Shown: one piece after another, positions 33,825 to 45,376 of the stretch
Position numbering within the stretch: position 1 is the first letter of the stretch
Layout: each line of letters opens with the position of its first letter
The notes under the pieces: generated by a model
The model's database searches: none
What the model saw: the letters and a program-made list of their open reading frames with translations, nothing else
What the model was told of the DNA's origin: nothing
Program-made: the position numbers and the translations under genes
NCBI GenBank assembly: GCA_023213315.1
Contig: JAKCPI010005103.1
Coordinates: 62,001-126,000, forward strand
Reading direction: 5' to 3'
Origin: Euborellia annulipes
Taxonomy: Eukaryota; Arthropoda; Insecta; Dermaptera; Anisolabididae
DNA length: 64,000 nt

Positions 33825-34331
33825 CAGAGGCGTACCGAGGAAGTTGGGGGCCTGGGGCGGAACTAGAAGAGGGGGCCTTATATTGAATTTTTTTTCTTGG
33901 AGGGGGGTGGTCATCTTTAAATATCCCTCTCCTCCATACACAAAAATATTTTTAAAATACCGTATATCCCTGAACCCCAAGGGCCCCGGGGCCTTTCAAA
34001 GGGAAATTTTCATTAAATTTTGTTTTTACTTGAGCCCCAAGGGCCCCGGGGCCTCTCAAAGAGAAATTTTTATTAAATTTTCTTTTTTTTATCTAAATTT
34101 TCCCATTTTTACTTGAGCCCTGAAGGCCCCGGGGCCTCTCAAAGAGAAATTTTTATTAAATTTTCTTTTTTTTTATCTAAATTTTCCCATTTTTACTTGA
34201 GCCCTGAGGGCCCCGGGGCCTTTCAAAGGAAAATTTTCATTAAATTTTTTTTTTATAAATATATGGGGGCCTATCCCGGACGGGGCCTGGGGCGGACCGC
34301 CCCCTCGCCCCCCCCCCTCGGTACGCCACTG
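33825..34331. mobile_element. hAT-type MITE with internal tandem units
   Basis: Ends CAGAGGCGTACCGAGG and CCTCGGTACGCCACTG. GATCAATG is repeated exactly at 33817-33824 and 34332-34339. Inside, about four units (33972-34250) each carry GGCCCCGGGGCCT followed by CAAAG...AAATTTT. Frames through the units (33844-34340) are repeat translations, not a protein. Confidence 0.85.
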
Positions 34332-34415
34332 GATCAATGATAAACGGTATGTACCGTATACCAGATAATATGCAAAAACTTTGATTGTTAATCGGTTAGA
34401 TTATGAATGCGTCAG

Positions 34416-34561
34416 TATAAGAATGCCTGGACCCCAATGGATATATTTACAAATAACGTATATCATATAAAGTCTTATATGGCCTAAGTTGCCGAAAAGA
34501 CTGTGTAGTGTGTATGTGTGTGTGAATGGGAAAAAAGTGTTAGTGTTTAAAAGAAAAAAGA
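34416..34561 (+). repeat. SINE-1, 3' half
   Basis: AAGAATGCCTGGACCCC to the A-rich tail, with TATGGCCTAAGTTGCCGAAA intact. Confidence 0.7.
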
Positions 34562-35107
34562 ATGCAACAGTCAGAGGGATCTCGCAGATCATTTTCAAGT
34601 TTTATTATTTTTATCAAGTCTAATTTGTTAACTTTATCTTATCAAAAATAATTTAAACTCATTTAATCACATTGAAATGTTTTTAATATTTGCTAATTTT
34701 TTTAATATTATAAATATATCGATAAAATGAAAAGAAAAGCGAAATCCCGAAGTAAGGCTATTATTTATCTAATTTTTATGTTGATCATCAGGATATATGG
34801 AAATAAAGGTAAACTAACTAAAAATTAATCTCTTAAAGATGTGATTTTAATTTAATGGACAGTTAGTTCTTTCTTAGCATTCGCGCAGATGATATCCAAA
34901 TCTCCTAAATACAGTAGGCCTATATTACCAAAGAAATAGAAAGTCTTAAACCGAAAAGAACTTAATTTGAAACTAACAACATAAACCAAAAATGGACTCG
35001 ATAAAAATTGAATTTCTTCTATAGAGTCGCTATTACTATCATACTTTGTGTTTGATAATTTGGTCATTATTAATACGCTTACAATAAATTTAAAAAAAGA
35101 CCCCCCC
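34562..35107. other. Gene-free sequence
   Basis: AT-rich, nothing recognised. Confidence 0.55.
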
Positions 35108-35345
35108 TGTCGTGGTTAAGAGACTAGAGGTGTTGACAAACCTCAATATTGATAACCTTAAAGCCATGGGGGGGGGGGGTTTCGAATCCCAGCTAGTCCT
35201 ATTAATATTTATTTTTGAAAAATCATATAGGCCTATGATGATAGAAATAAATGTGCTTGGACCCCCTATATCGTATTTAAATAATTATTATCGTAACGTA
35301 GAGTCTAAATGCTTTATGTTGCCGAAAAGTCTTTTGCTTGAATAT
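35108..35345 (+). repeat. SINE variant with a third palindrome
   Basis: B-box-like TTTCGAATCCCAG, then a palindrome centred on ATAGGCCTAT, then TGCTTGGACCCCC and TATGTTGCCGAAAAGTC. The 3' part is that of SINE-1; the palindrome sequence is unlike either main family. Confidence 0.6.
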
Positions 35346-35709
35346 TTTTTGACAATGATTTTAATAGGATAATATAATAGTTTCGATCTTTAGGCGTATT
35401 GTCATACAGGTAGATTTTAAGTATTTTATATACAGTATATTATCTATTAAAAACTTAGCCCAATTAAATTAGTAGAGAGAAGGAGAGGGCATTTATTATA
35501 TTCTTGTTTGGCAATACATAACATCATAATGTCAAGTGATTCAAAATATAAATAAAACTCGTACAAGTTCGATTCGATATTTCCAATAACAAAAGTTAAT
35601 AAATATTATTGTTTATATATATATATATATATATTTTTTTTTTTTTATCTTCAAAGAAAATGAAATTCTTATGCAACTTTGATAAAGTCAATTGATGATC
35701 ATTTTAAGA

Positions 35710-35748
<39 letters not shown>

Positions 35749-36171
35749 ATATAATCCCATAGAATATTTTCCTCTTCATAAAACTACAATAATCAAATTG
35801 AAAATAAATTTTTAGTACAATTGTTTAAGAAATGGAAAACCACTTCACTTAATTGGCAAAACAGCTCAAATAGTATATTTCTTTACGAGAACACAAAAAT
35901 AAATAAAACAATCTCTATATCTAAGAGAAATGTTATTACAATAATTTAAAAGGAGTCAACAAAGACTAGATTTAAAAGGAATGTTAAGTTAGTTGTAGGC
36001 TACGTGTACTAGAATTTAATTAACAAAGAATCTCTAACTTATTATGTAATCAGTAATACTCTACTTGTTTGGAACGAGTATAGTTCATTAATTTGATTGT
36101 TTATTTTATCAAAATGATGCCAAGCAAGATTAAACATTCGCTATTTATTGAACGATTCACTATCTACTTGA
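35346..36171. other. Gene-free sequence
   Basis: AT-rich with TA and A runs near 35610 and 35720. Confidence 0.55.
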
Positions 36172-36391
36172 TTTTTTTTTAACTCACACTTTTTTCTCAT
36201 TCACACTCGCACACACATTCACATAGTCTTTTCGGCAACTTAGACCATATAAGACTTTGACGATAACCGTTATTATTTATAATATCTTTTGGGGGGTCCA
36301 GGCATTTCTATTTAAGCCATTTAGTATCCAAATGGCTTAAATAAAATCATCGCACTGCCTGGGGTCCGAACCCGCGACGTTTGGTATATAA
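36172..36391 (-). repeat. SINE-1, head truncated
   Basis: Complete tail, 3' module, palindrome and box B (GGGGTCCGAACCCGCGACG). It breaks inside the tRNA-like head. Confidence 0.75.
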
Positions 36392-36984
36392 TGTACTTGA
36401 ATTGAGTAGCATAAATAAGAACAGGGTCTAAATGAAAAAGACAAATTATCCCATTTGGTAAAAAACCCCTTTAAGTTATTTTAATTTACAACATAAACTT
36501 AACAAATGACGCATTTATTTGAATGAGATAATATTCCACAGAAACGTCGGTCCTGGTTTGATAATAAGTGGAAATATAACTAGCTGCTTTGCTCATTTTT
36601 TCTACCTATTTGAATAAATGACGCACTATTCAAACAACCCTTTTAATTAGAGTCTAGCCTTGTTTTAAATTTTTAACATTTCTCTACAGATTATGGAAAA
36701 GAAAACTTATTCCATTAAAATAAATGTTAAAGGGCGGTGCGGTCAGAAATATTGAAATTTTCTTAAACAATTTCAGCAATTTATAAAGTTGATGATTTTG
36801 TTGTTTAAAAGGAATGGAAAGGTTTTTTTCCTTGATTCCGCTCTCTGTTAGCAATATTTTGTTAAATACGTGGATTATTTCGAAAAATAAATTAACATTT
36901 TAGGAAGCCTCTAATAGGATCAGAACAACATGCGTGATCTATTTATTACATCTTATGAAATTTCTATCAAACAAAGATGTGAGT

Positions 36985-37095
36985 GTTATTTATTGGTGAG
37001 GCCCAACATCCCATGGCCCCCGGGAATCGAACCCAGGATCTCCGCCTTTCCGGGGCATAGGCGTGCTGTCCGTTGCACCAGGCCACCGGGCACTC
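36985..37095 (-). repeat. tRNA-derived SINE head or tRNA pseudogene
   Basis: Minus strand: GCCCGGTGGCCTGGTGCAAC (box A type), then CTGGGTTCGATTCCCGG forming a good T arm. The anticodon arm can only close with an 11-nt loop and the acceptor ends do not pair well, so it is not a working tRNA gene. Confidence 0.55.
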
Positions 37096-37290
37096 GACCT
37101 CCTACTATATACTAATATCTTATTCAAATATATAATTCTCGAAAATATTTAATTATGAAATTTCGACCCCAAAATGAACAGATATATTTCACTTGTTCAA
37201 AAAAGGAGAATGCTCTATCTCTATGTAATTAAAAACTGTCAAATTCATTTAGAAACGTTTCGTTTTTAATTAAATGCTTTTATTTAACTT

Positions 37291-37331
37291 AACTTTCGAT
37301 TACCGAAGGTGCGACAGTCACACCAGATTTT
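37291..37331 (+). repeat. Family A closing-hairpin fragment
   Basis: AACTTTCGATTACCGAAGGT...CAGTCACACCAGATTTTT only. Confidence 0.5.
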
Positions 37332-37479
37332 TATTTATTATTATCTTTTTTCTCTCTCTTCTCCCCCTCTCTTGAAGACTTTTTGAATAGGATAAAAATT
37401 ATGATTAATCTGAGATTAGAGAATGTTATATGTTGTTCTCAGTCTTAAAATATTTTTTCTTTTATTAAAAAAAAAAAAA

Positions 37480-37800
37480 AAAAAATAAACAAATTCAACA
37501 ATCTCTCATTGAAGAAAGTTTTGAGTGTATTCGACGGGAGCTCTTAACAATCGCTCGTTCGGGAATGTTCGTGTTTATTCGGTTTGTTGGGCGGGGGGAG
37601 GGGAGGCGCCATCTTGCCTGTGCTTTAAGCCTTGACTGACCGCCTCAGTTGGTGTCATGGCGTTCATATACACACACGTTAATCACTGTCAACATATCTC
37701 CTTAGCCCAACCTCCGATTGGATATTGTTCCTTCTCTGCTCCTTTGCTCCAACATCCTTTATATGAGGTATTTAGTAGTTTTTATTTTCTTTATTAAAAA
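37480..37800. other. Unique GC-richer block in the intron
   Basis: Non-repetitive sequence with a GC-box-like GGGCGGGGGGAGGGG, GGCGCCATCTTG (YY1-like) and CGATTGG (CCAAT-like). An ATG in GTCATGGCG opens a 46-codon frame, but its downstream donor is not in a phase that joins the next srGAP exon. A possible internal promoter or enhancer; unproven. Confidence 0.35.
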
Positions 37801-37862
37801 TAAGAGAGAGAGAGAGAGATAGAATTGGTATCTTCTAATCTCTCTCTCTCTCTCTCTCTCTG
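37801..37862. repeat. GA run facing CT run
   Basis: A short GA microsatellite and a longer CT microsatellite about 20 bp apart can pair into a hairpin. Confidence 0.6.
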
Positions 37863-37997
37863 CCTCTTTCACGTTTTATACTTTTATACTATTTATATGA
37901 ATCTAAAATTTAATTTTCTTATAAAATTTTCTCTGCTCTAGGAAGCATAATAGCGTCAGAGGATATAAATATATCTATCTATTTATCCCTCTCTTAA

Positions 37998-38215
37998 TCC
38001 GGGTCCACACTATGTAACAAAACAGGTTACATAACAAAGTTTTATAACTTGTTAGAGAAATTCAAGTAAAAATGTTATAAATAACAATGTTATACAACAA
38101 TTTTCTTGTTATATAACCAGTTTTATGTTATCCATCAAGTGTCGGTAAAGATCAAAGAAAGTTATAAAACTTTGTTTTATAACACGCCGCGACTCGTCCA
38201 CACTTGTTATTAAAC
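37998..38215. repeat. Palindromic AT-rich element
   Basis: AACAAAGTTTTATAACTT is mirrored by AAGTTATAAAACTTTGTT about 100 bp later, inside GTCCACAC words at both ends. Possibly a MITE; no target duplication seen. Confidence 0.4.
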
Positions 38216-39711
38216 ATTTACTTTAACATTTTTGCCTATTTTATGGCCAATTTCATTTATAAGATAATCAAAATCAGAACTCGTCATCCTGAGGAAGTTT
38301 TTAAAACTACCGTCACATTTAATGTCTTCTGTCAATGTCATCCATTGTTAAATCCTGTAAAAGAGTTGTTCCACTATTTGTTTCTCGGACTCTTAACCAA
38401 GCCCGGGGGGCTTTAATGTTATTAATTAACCAAATGATAATTTGTATCTTACATTGTTAGTTACATATCTTTCAGTAATCTAACAATTTTCCTTGAAGTT
38501 AATTTATTTTATGAAAATAAATAGACTTGAAATCCTTTAAATATTTAAGAAAAAATAAATATCTTACCGATTATTTAGAAATAAATTTTTAATACTAGGA
38601 ATAGTATTTTTTTCTTAATCTATTATTCAATTCAATTATTTATTAAATTTTATTTCTATTTATAATTATAATTTTTCCTTATTCCTCAAATTCTTTCAGC
38701 ATCTGTTGAGCAAGACCTAGCTATATTTTCTTGTAGTCATGTCCTGCTGTGTGTTTGATTTCCGTTTCTTGCCCAGCTGCTGGCATTCCACCCGCGTACT
38801 TCTCTTCCGGCCTCCCAGTCGATGTCGATGATGATCATGATATTCACGTGTATTTTTTCATCCGATCCGAATGATTAGCCATGCCTCAACTCTGTCATGT
38901 GCATCCGTTAATCGCTGCTTAAAAGCCGACCCAAAATAATTTCCAAGGCTAAGTGAACTTTATCGATAAAAAGAATTTACCCTTTAACTTTAAAAAAAAA
39001 AAATTATAATTAAAATGAATAAATTGGTTTCAGAAAATCGATTGTTAATATCCGGATTCATTGGAATGGAAATTGATTTTCTGAAAAATTCATTTATTTT
39101 CTTATTTCATATATAAACAAAAAAAAAAAAAAAAAAAATTATATTAAAAATTTTAATATCCTTCCTTTCAATATCAGATTTTTTTTTACCTTAATAAATT
39201 TCTAATTTATCTTTTATTATAATGTGGCCTAGATTGTATTAAAATCAGTGCGTCTGAGGGATTTAGTGACTCATGTTACTGAATAGTCGATTTTTCATTA
39301 CCTAAAAATACAGTATAATCTATTCAAATTTTTCACTCAGGGGCTCATTTTGTGAGTACGTGGATTGCGACCACGAATTACCCGAGCCAAGAGTGTTCTG
39401 GTGTCTTCCAACCAGTCTTCTCCCTTCTATTCAGTTGTTTCTTCTCACAACCCTCGTATTGTCTATGCCGATCCCGAAATAGGATAGATAATCTATACCA
39501 ATCTTGAATTTTGACCTAGGTTAGAAATATTGATATCTATCAAGCTTAGAATTTTTCTACTACACCTTTTCCATTTTTATACATCTTTACTGGAATCCCT
39601 CTTCAAATAGTAGACTAGATTTTTCCCTAACATAGATAAAGTTGAGTAGAAAGACTTGGTTGGAAACAACATTTTGGATTAATGAATTGACAGATATGTG
39701 AAAACACAAGA
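38216..39711. other. Gene-free stretch
   Basis: 38695-38900 is a unique, less AT-rich block preceded by an acceptor-like TTCTTTCAG, but frames there hit stops quickly. 39352-39480 shares TACGTGGATTGCGACCACGA with 45898, a low-copy repeat of unknown type. Confidence 0.4.
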
Positions 39712-39830
39712 GGGGTTCGCATCCTGTCTTATGAGACAAAAATTTAATTTAATTGGCTACCATTAAATTGAAATAAATAGAGATGAGGTCTAAATGGGCC
39801 TCCAATGTCAAAAAACCCTAAATTTAAAAA
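39712..39830 (+). repeat. SINE-2, head truncated
   Basis: GGTTCGCATCCTGTC, palindrome halves TTTAATTTAATTGG and ATTAAATTGAAATAAAT, then GGTCTAAATGGGCC. Confidence 0.65.
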
Positions 39831-39845
39831 TTAATTTCATAAGAG

Positions 39846-40107
39846 CCCCCGAGTTTGGCGTAGTAGGTAGCGTGCCTACCTCCTATACCAAACGTCGCGG
39901 GTTCGGACCCAGGCAGTCCGATGATTTTATTTAAGCCATTTGAATACCAGATGGCTTAAATAGAAATGCCTGAACCCACAATATATATATTAATTACAAC
40001 GGTTATCGTCTAAAGTCTTAAATGGCTTGAGTTGCCGAAAAGACTGTGTGAATGTGAGTGTGAATGAGAAAAAAGTGTGAATGTAAAAAAAAAAAAAAAA
40101 AAAAAAA
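39846..40107 (+). repeat. SINE-1, complete, with target duplication
   Basis: TTCATAAGAG precedes it (39836-39845) and follows its poly(A) (40108-40117). Head, box B, palindrome (with mismatches), 3' module and GTGTGAATG tail are all present. Confidence 0.85.
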
Positions 40108-40117
40108 TTCATAAGAG

Positions 40118-41413
40118 CTCTTTATATGTTTCATCTCTAACATGCAACTTGAAGCTTTGGAGCTAAAAAGAACATTTTTTTTCTACTTGAAAATTTTAAT
40201 ATTTTTGAAAAAAAAAAAAACAAAAAACAAAAAAAAACTACTGCTAGTCAAGTTATTGTAACATTTTCTGTTGAGGGTTTCCAAAAGTTAATACAGTTGT
40301 AATAATCACCAAATTGAACTAATCTAGCTTATTGTTTTTAAGTAATCGTATTTACACTTGTATAAGTGTAAACACTCTCACACGTAACAGTTACATATGT
40401 ATAATTAAAAAAAAAAAAAAAATTAACCACTCATGGGATCTAAAATATCAGATTGAATTTTTTTAATGCTCACAATACTTTCTTTTATGTTTATTAAAAG
40501 TAAAAATCTACATTTGAACGATAGGTTGTTATATTAGTGTTAAAGGATAGGCCTACTTTTAGCGCTTAGGGCCTCAAAAAGGATTTAAATCCATCCGCCT
40601 CTCCTCACATGTCTTCTGATCGTTTTGTATTGTTAAAAAATTTCGATATTCATATTTCTTAAAATTTTCTTATTTTCATATAAATAATCTAATTAACAAA
40701 TTTTAATCCTTGATTTCTCCATCGAAATCTAATTAATTCAGAAGACAATAACCTGATAAAGTTCCCAGCCAGAGCTGCTGCCAATATTATAATATATATT
40801 AAAATGAACCACTCAATATTCCCTTGGCTAAACGACTTTAAAACCCTCTTTTTCCTATCTAACTTGTAAGTTTACGATAGGCTTTCACCCTTTCTTCCAT
40901 TTCATGAGAAAGAATGGATTTTTAGCTAACATTTGAGATAACATTACCTTGAACCGTTCATCTTTATTTGTTTCTAAACTCAACTTTTATCGACACTCCC
41001 TAAATTTTATTGAATGAAGTAAATAACGTTTTAATGCTATGAATATATCATCATTAGATGGAAATTGTTGGTTTTAACCCATAAAACTAGACTCAAGGGT
41101 TTGACATGACCTTTTGTCCCTAGATGTTTTTATTTTTATTTCCTAAATACGTATTTAATATATACCGTAAATATTATTAAAGGATCCTAATGATATAAAT
41201 TTATTCCCAAAACCAGCATTTATTAAAATGTAAATATTATTATATTATCATTACCGGGTTCATTTTAAAGTTAATATTATTCTTGAACTTTACTTTGTTT
41301 TTGCTTAATGAATAGCTTCTAAGTTTTTATTAATTAAAGATTAAGTAAGCGTTAAAAATGAAATTAAATAAAAAAGAAAAGTTTTTGAGAAACACTTAAG
41401 AAAAATCTGTTTC
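40118..41413. other. Gene-free sequence
   Basis: AT-rich with A tracts; nothing recognised. Confidence 0.55.
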
Positions 41414-41673
41414 TTTTTTTAACACTCACATTTTTTCTCATTTCTCACACTCACACACACACACATTCACACAGTCTTTTCGGCAACTCAGGCCATATAA
41501 GACTTCGACGATAACCGTTTATTAATTAATATATATATTTGGGGTCCAGGCATTCTTATTAAAGCCATTTGGTATCCAAATGGCTTAAATAAAATCATTG
41601 AACTGCCTGGGATCCGAACCCGCGACCTTGGTATACAAAGCTAGCACGCTAAGCCCTAGACCAAGCCGAGGGC
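41414..41673 (-). repeat. SINE-1, near complete
   Basis: All modules present on the minus strand, ending in the tRNA-like head at AAGCCGAGGGCC. Confidence 0.78.
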
Positions 41674-41811
41674 CTCATAGTTTCTTAAATAAATACTCTG
41701 TTCCAGTATTTATTTATTTATTTTACAAAAGATATTGGCATCAGGCCACAAGCCATTTTTGCCTCCTATATTTCTGAACCAGATCCCAAATAGGCAAATA
41801 CACATAGTACT

Positions 41812-42031
41812 CATGGGCGTACCCAGCGAGGGGCAGGGGCAGCTGCCCCCCCCCCCCTAGAAGCAACAAAAAAAAAATTAAATGTTTATAAAGTGATGAA
41901 ACGAAACAAAATTGGTGGTTGGCGACGGGGAATGATTCTTTTTGTTATAAAAAATAGCTATGTCACAATCTGGACGACCATAATCTGACCATGCCCCCCC
42001 CCCCCTAGATTTGATCCTGGGTACGCCCATG
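41812..42031. mobile_element. hAT-type MITE with perfect 8-bp duplication
   Basis: CATGGGCGTACCCAG and CTGGGTACGCCCATG are the ends; ATAGTACT flanks both (41804-41811, 42032-42039). 220 bp, non-coding. Relative of the copy at 50241. Confidence 0.88.
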
Positions 42032-42587
42032 ATAGTACTACTTTTTAATTTGAATAATTTTTCCTGATAAAATTTGATTATTTAATAGACTTGACTCTTG
42101 TCTTTACCCCATGAAACTATTTTTTTTTTTAATTAACTTAAAAATAACTAACTGAAAAGACATTTATCTCCGCCATTTCTCCCTTGATTTTCTGGGTTGC
42201 ATAACACACAGGCGATTTCGCATTTAAGATGCATAAAGAAATTTATAATTTTGCTTGCCATTATTTACATTCATTTAGATTAAAAAAAAAAAAAATAACG
42301 ACTCCAAGATGCTATGATAAAAATTAAATATATTTATTTATATAGATATAAAAGGTTGACCTCGGCCAAGGTCTTATTTTGAACTTGTGCTATTTTTAAA
42401 ACTTCCCACGAACTTCCGGCCATGGCAAACATTTTCAACATGCATTTCTATTATTATACACGCAGAGAGGATTATTTAAAGAACAATATAATAGTTGATT
42501 CTAACACGTATCATTATCTCAATAGTGGAAAACTTTTTCTATCGATTCTTATTTATCTTATATAGTCTATTTTTTTATTAGTTATTA
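42032..42587. other. Gene-free sequence
   Basis: AT-rich, nothing recognised. Confidence 0.55.
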
Positions 42588-42760
42588 CTTTTCCTTAAGA
42601 CCTTTCTCGGCATCTAAGGCCATTTAGACCTCATTCATATTTAATTCAATGATGGCCTCGCATCCCGTCTCATGCGACAAAAATTTATTTCAATTTAATT
42701 GGATACCAAAATATTGAAATAAATAGAGACGGGGTCTAAATTGCCTCCGCAGGGGTGCGA
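42588..42760. repeat. SINE-2 inverted pair
   Basis: A minus-strand 3' module (CTCGGCATCTAAGGCC) is joined directly to a + strand piece carrying GCATCCCGTCTCATGCGAC and the palindrome. Confidence 0.6.
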
Positions 42761-42896
42761 AGCTCCCCTCTAGACGCCAAACCCGTCAAAGGCGGGCGGC
42801 ACGGCTTCTCATAATTAAGAAAAGGGGTGAGTCCGCCGCGGGCCCGAGTCAGCTCGCGGGGGGTCCAGGGTGAGGGGCGAATTGAGAATAATTATT
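42761..42896. other. GC-rich block, unidentified
   Basis: Contains small inverted pieces (CCCGTCAAAGGCGGG) and CGCCGCGGGCCCGAG. No frame or known RNA recognised. Confidence 0.35.
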
Positions 42897-43579
42897 AGGT
42901 TTGTTTGTTTCAAGCCCGACGTGGATGGGCACAAGTAGCCCTAGCCCACATCCCCAGATACACGCCTTCCCATCTGCTTCTCACGCCCTTGCTGTGTGAA
43001 AACTAAGATAGCCCTCAGGCCACTCTTGGATGCTCTTGGGCTGTTCTGGCAGTGTTCTGGGGTGTGCTTTGGGCTGCCCGAGACCTTACCAGACAAAACT
43101 CGACTCGCACATGTTTTCCTTCAATTAGCATATGTTCCCGCCTACTTGTCGATAAAGTAGTAAGCCACTTTACCTAAAAACTCAATAACCTTAAGGTAGC
43201 AACTCTTCGAAGCGAACATGAGTTTTTCTAAAAAATTGTACCGCGCTAACTTCAAGTTGTAGAACTTTCTCTTACCCTATATTTACACATGCTCTGAATC
43301 ACGTGTAAATTTTGGCGTCCACTGGCACCCAAAGCGAGAAAATCAAACACCTGGGAGCGGGCAAGTGCTTACCAGGCTCCGCCCACTTGCTTGAGGGGCT
43401 GGACTAGACAATTTTGAACCAAACACCTGGGAAATTACCCAAGGATAGAATCAAACTAAGAGGAAGTTACCCTAACTCCGTCTTAACTCCGCCCACTTTT
43501 TCTAATCAAACAACGTTTTAAGCACATTTCGGGCAATGGGCATCCAATGTGCATCCAATTGCGAAAAACGAACAAACCT
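42897..43579. mobile_element. Non-autonomous DNA transposon, unclassified
   Basis: Terminal AGGTTTGTTTGTTT and AACGAACAAACCT are inverted repeats. ATT lies on both sides, a possible 3-bp target duplication. The 683-bp interior is GC-richer and non-coding; a small family A scrap lies at 43258-43300. Confidence 0.6.
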
Positions 43580-43643
43580 ATTACTACGAAGTATTTGCGC
43601 ATGAAAGTATAAAGAAATAATTTTTTGTCTACCAAGGTTGGAC

Positions 43644-44025
43644 TAGGGATATTCTATTATGAAAATAATAATCTATTATTGATTATGAAAAATAATCGAT
43701 TATTGGATCCGGATAGACGAAAAACTAATCGATTATACTTTTTTTTTCCTAGTAAAATTTCCATTTTTCCCTCTCGCGAAAATCACAAAATTTCCCTCTT
43801 GCGAAAATTTCTTTCGAAAAATTTTCATTTTTCCCCCCTTGTGAAAAATTTGACCTTTTTTACTTTCTCTTACCCTATATATGAAATATATAGAGAGAAA
43901 GTTTTGAATTTTTTTCTTTAGTATACTAGTCTCATCCCATCTTTTCAAACGCATATTTTCCGAAAATAATCGATTATTTTTTAAGAAAATAATCGGTGAA
44001 TAATCGATAAATTTGCGCAGCCCTA
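43644..44025 (-). mobile_element. hAT-type MITE, reversed relative of 25210
   Basis: Ends TAGGGATATTCTATTATG and ATTTGCGCAGCCCTA. A family A opening hairpin (43859-43906) sits inside it. Frames here (43625-43954) are chance. Confidence 0.6.
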
Positions 44026-44027
44026 AT

Positions 44028-44100
44028 TTAGGCCTCTTCCCTATTTATTTTAATTGATTGGTAGTCATTTCAATTGAAATAAATTTTCCTTACTTAAAGG
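44028..44100 (-). repeat. SINE-2 palindrome fragment
   Basis: TTTTAATTGATTGGTAGTC then ATTTCAATTGAAATAAAT. Confidence 0.5.
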
Positions 44101-44757
44101 TGTCAATGAAATAAAAAAAAAGCATTTTTACATCTTTTCTCATTAACAACTAAAATTGCATTACTTATTTTACTCTATCAAAATTTATATTTTAATCAAA
44201 GATACATTCAAATGATTTTTTTTTTCTTTTTGTATAATAATTTTTTCTAAATATTAATTCCCATAAATCTCTCGTCTGGCATATAAATCACTTGAGTTAC
44301 GAAGGGGACTCGAGAGAGACCAAGCAGCAGGATGGTCCATTCGCTTTGACGGAAATTACAATTGATGGATGCGACTCGTATTACATTCAAGGGGGTTGCT
44401 TGCTGATTCTACTCTTATCTTCTGTTTGGCCATGAAGTGAAGACGATCAGACAGAGAGGCAGCAGGCACACTACACAGGCACATACTGCGAGCCATTGAT
44501 TGCAACATCCCTTCTCTATAAATCAATAGAACTCAATTTACGTGAATCCGTTTTCACTTTTCTCAGCTAATTAGAATTATTGTTTGTGAACGGAAGTAAA
44601 AGGAAGGGACATAAAGGACATAACGGACATAAAAGGGTTTTAATTTTGTTTCAACTTTTTAGCTGAGGAGCTTCTAAAAGTAAAAAATATCAATTTATCG
44701 TTGGAACAACCTCTTAAATCATTTAAAAAAGAAAAAGACAAAAACCAAATTGGTTTT
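44101..44757. other. Gene-free stretch with unique block
   Basis: 44275-44515 is unique and GC-richer, with no supported exon. Confidence 0.45.
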
Positions 44758-45376
44758 TATTACTTTCTCTTATACGTATATGCTAATATATAAAGAAAAG
44801 GTTTTGCATTCATTTTAAAAATTAAATCTTTTTTTGATGGAAATACACGTTTTGACGCTTCCTGAGTCCATAAAATAGTCCTCTCTCTCTCTCTCTCTCT
44901 CTTAATAAATATTCATTCTGTGTCGGGTTATCAATTTAAAACAATTAAGGAAACGCGAAAATAAGCTTTTAAATAAAATTGGCCAAAGAGTACTAGTTCT
45001 TAACTGCTGTACTTTTTCAGTTTTTTTCGATTTTCTCCAAATTGGCTCTACGATTTTGAGTAAAAATTCATAAATAAATTATTCTTAGATGCTCTTTTAA
45101 ATCTATATTCTCGTTTTGGCGTCAAAAATGTTTAACATACACTTTACTCTTGTTCTTCGTAGAAAAGATGAGTGAAATAATTGGGATGGTAGCAAAATAT
45201 AAATATTTCTCTATGTTTATGAATTTTACTTCTTGAATTCTAATGTAGTGTACCTCCGAAACTTGAATATACACGACATAAAAAATCTGGTGTGACAAGC
45301 ACAGAATACAACTTTAAATTACAAAAAGTAAGAGAAGTTGTGTGCTGTGCTGAGTCACACCTGATTTTACTTTCTC
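44758..45376 (+). repeat. Family A element, diverged but complete
   Basis: Opening hairpin, CT microsatellite in place of the usual TG patch, body, closing hairpin (about 45280-45365), then a partial second opening hairpin as at 14757. Confidence 0.7.

Noticed and set aside
33844..34250. CRISPR-like array
   Set aside because: Units are tandem without unique spacers, and the host is an animal genome.
33844..34340. Repetitive protein with GPGA(F/S)QREIFIKF units
   Set aside because: The units are translations of the tandem array inside a hAT-type MITE that is fully delimited by its 8-bp duplication.
36985..37095. Functional tRNA gene on the minus strand
   Set aside because: The T arm is good, but the anticodon arm needs an 11-nt loop and the acceptor stem does not close.
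38695..38900. Exon after TTCTTTCAG
   Set aside because: Acceptor-like, but frames close soon or show no family, and the two srGAP exons already join directly.
43189..43200. rRNA-like word CCTTAAGGTAGC
   Set aside because: Only 12 bases resemble large-subunit rRNA and the surroundings do not.
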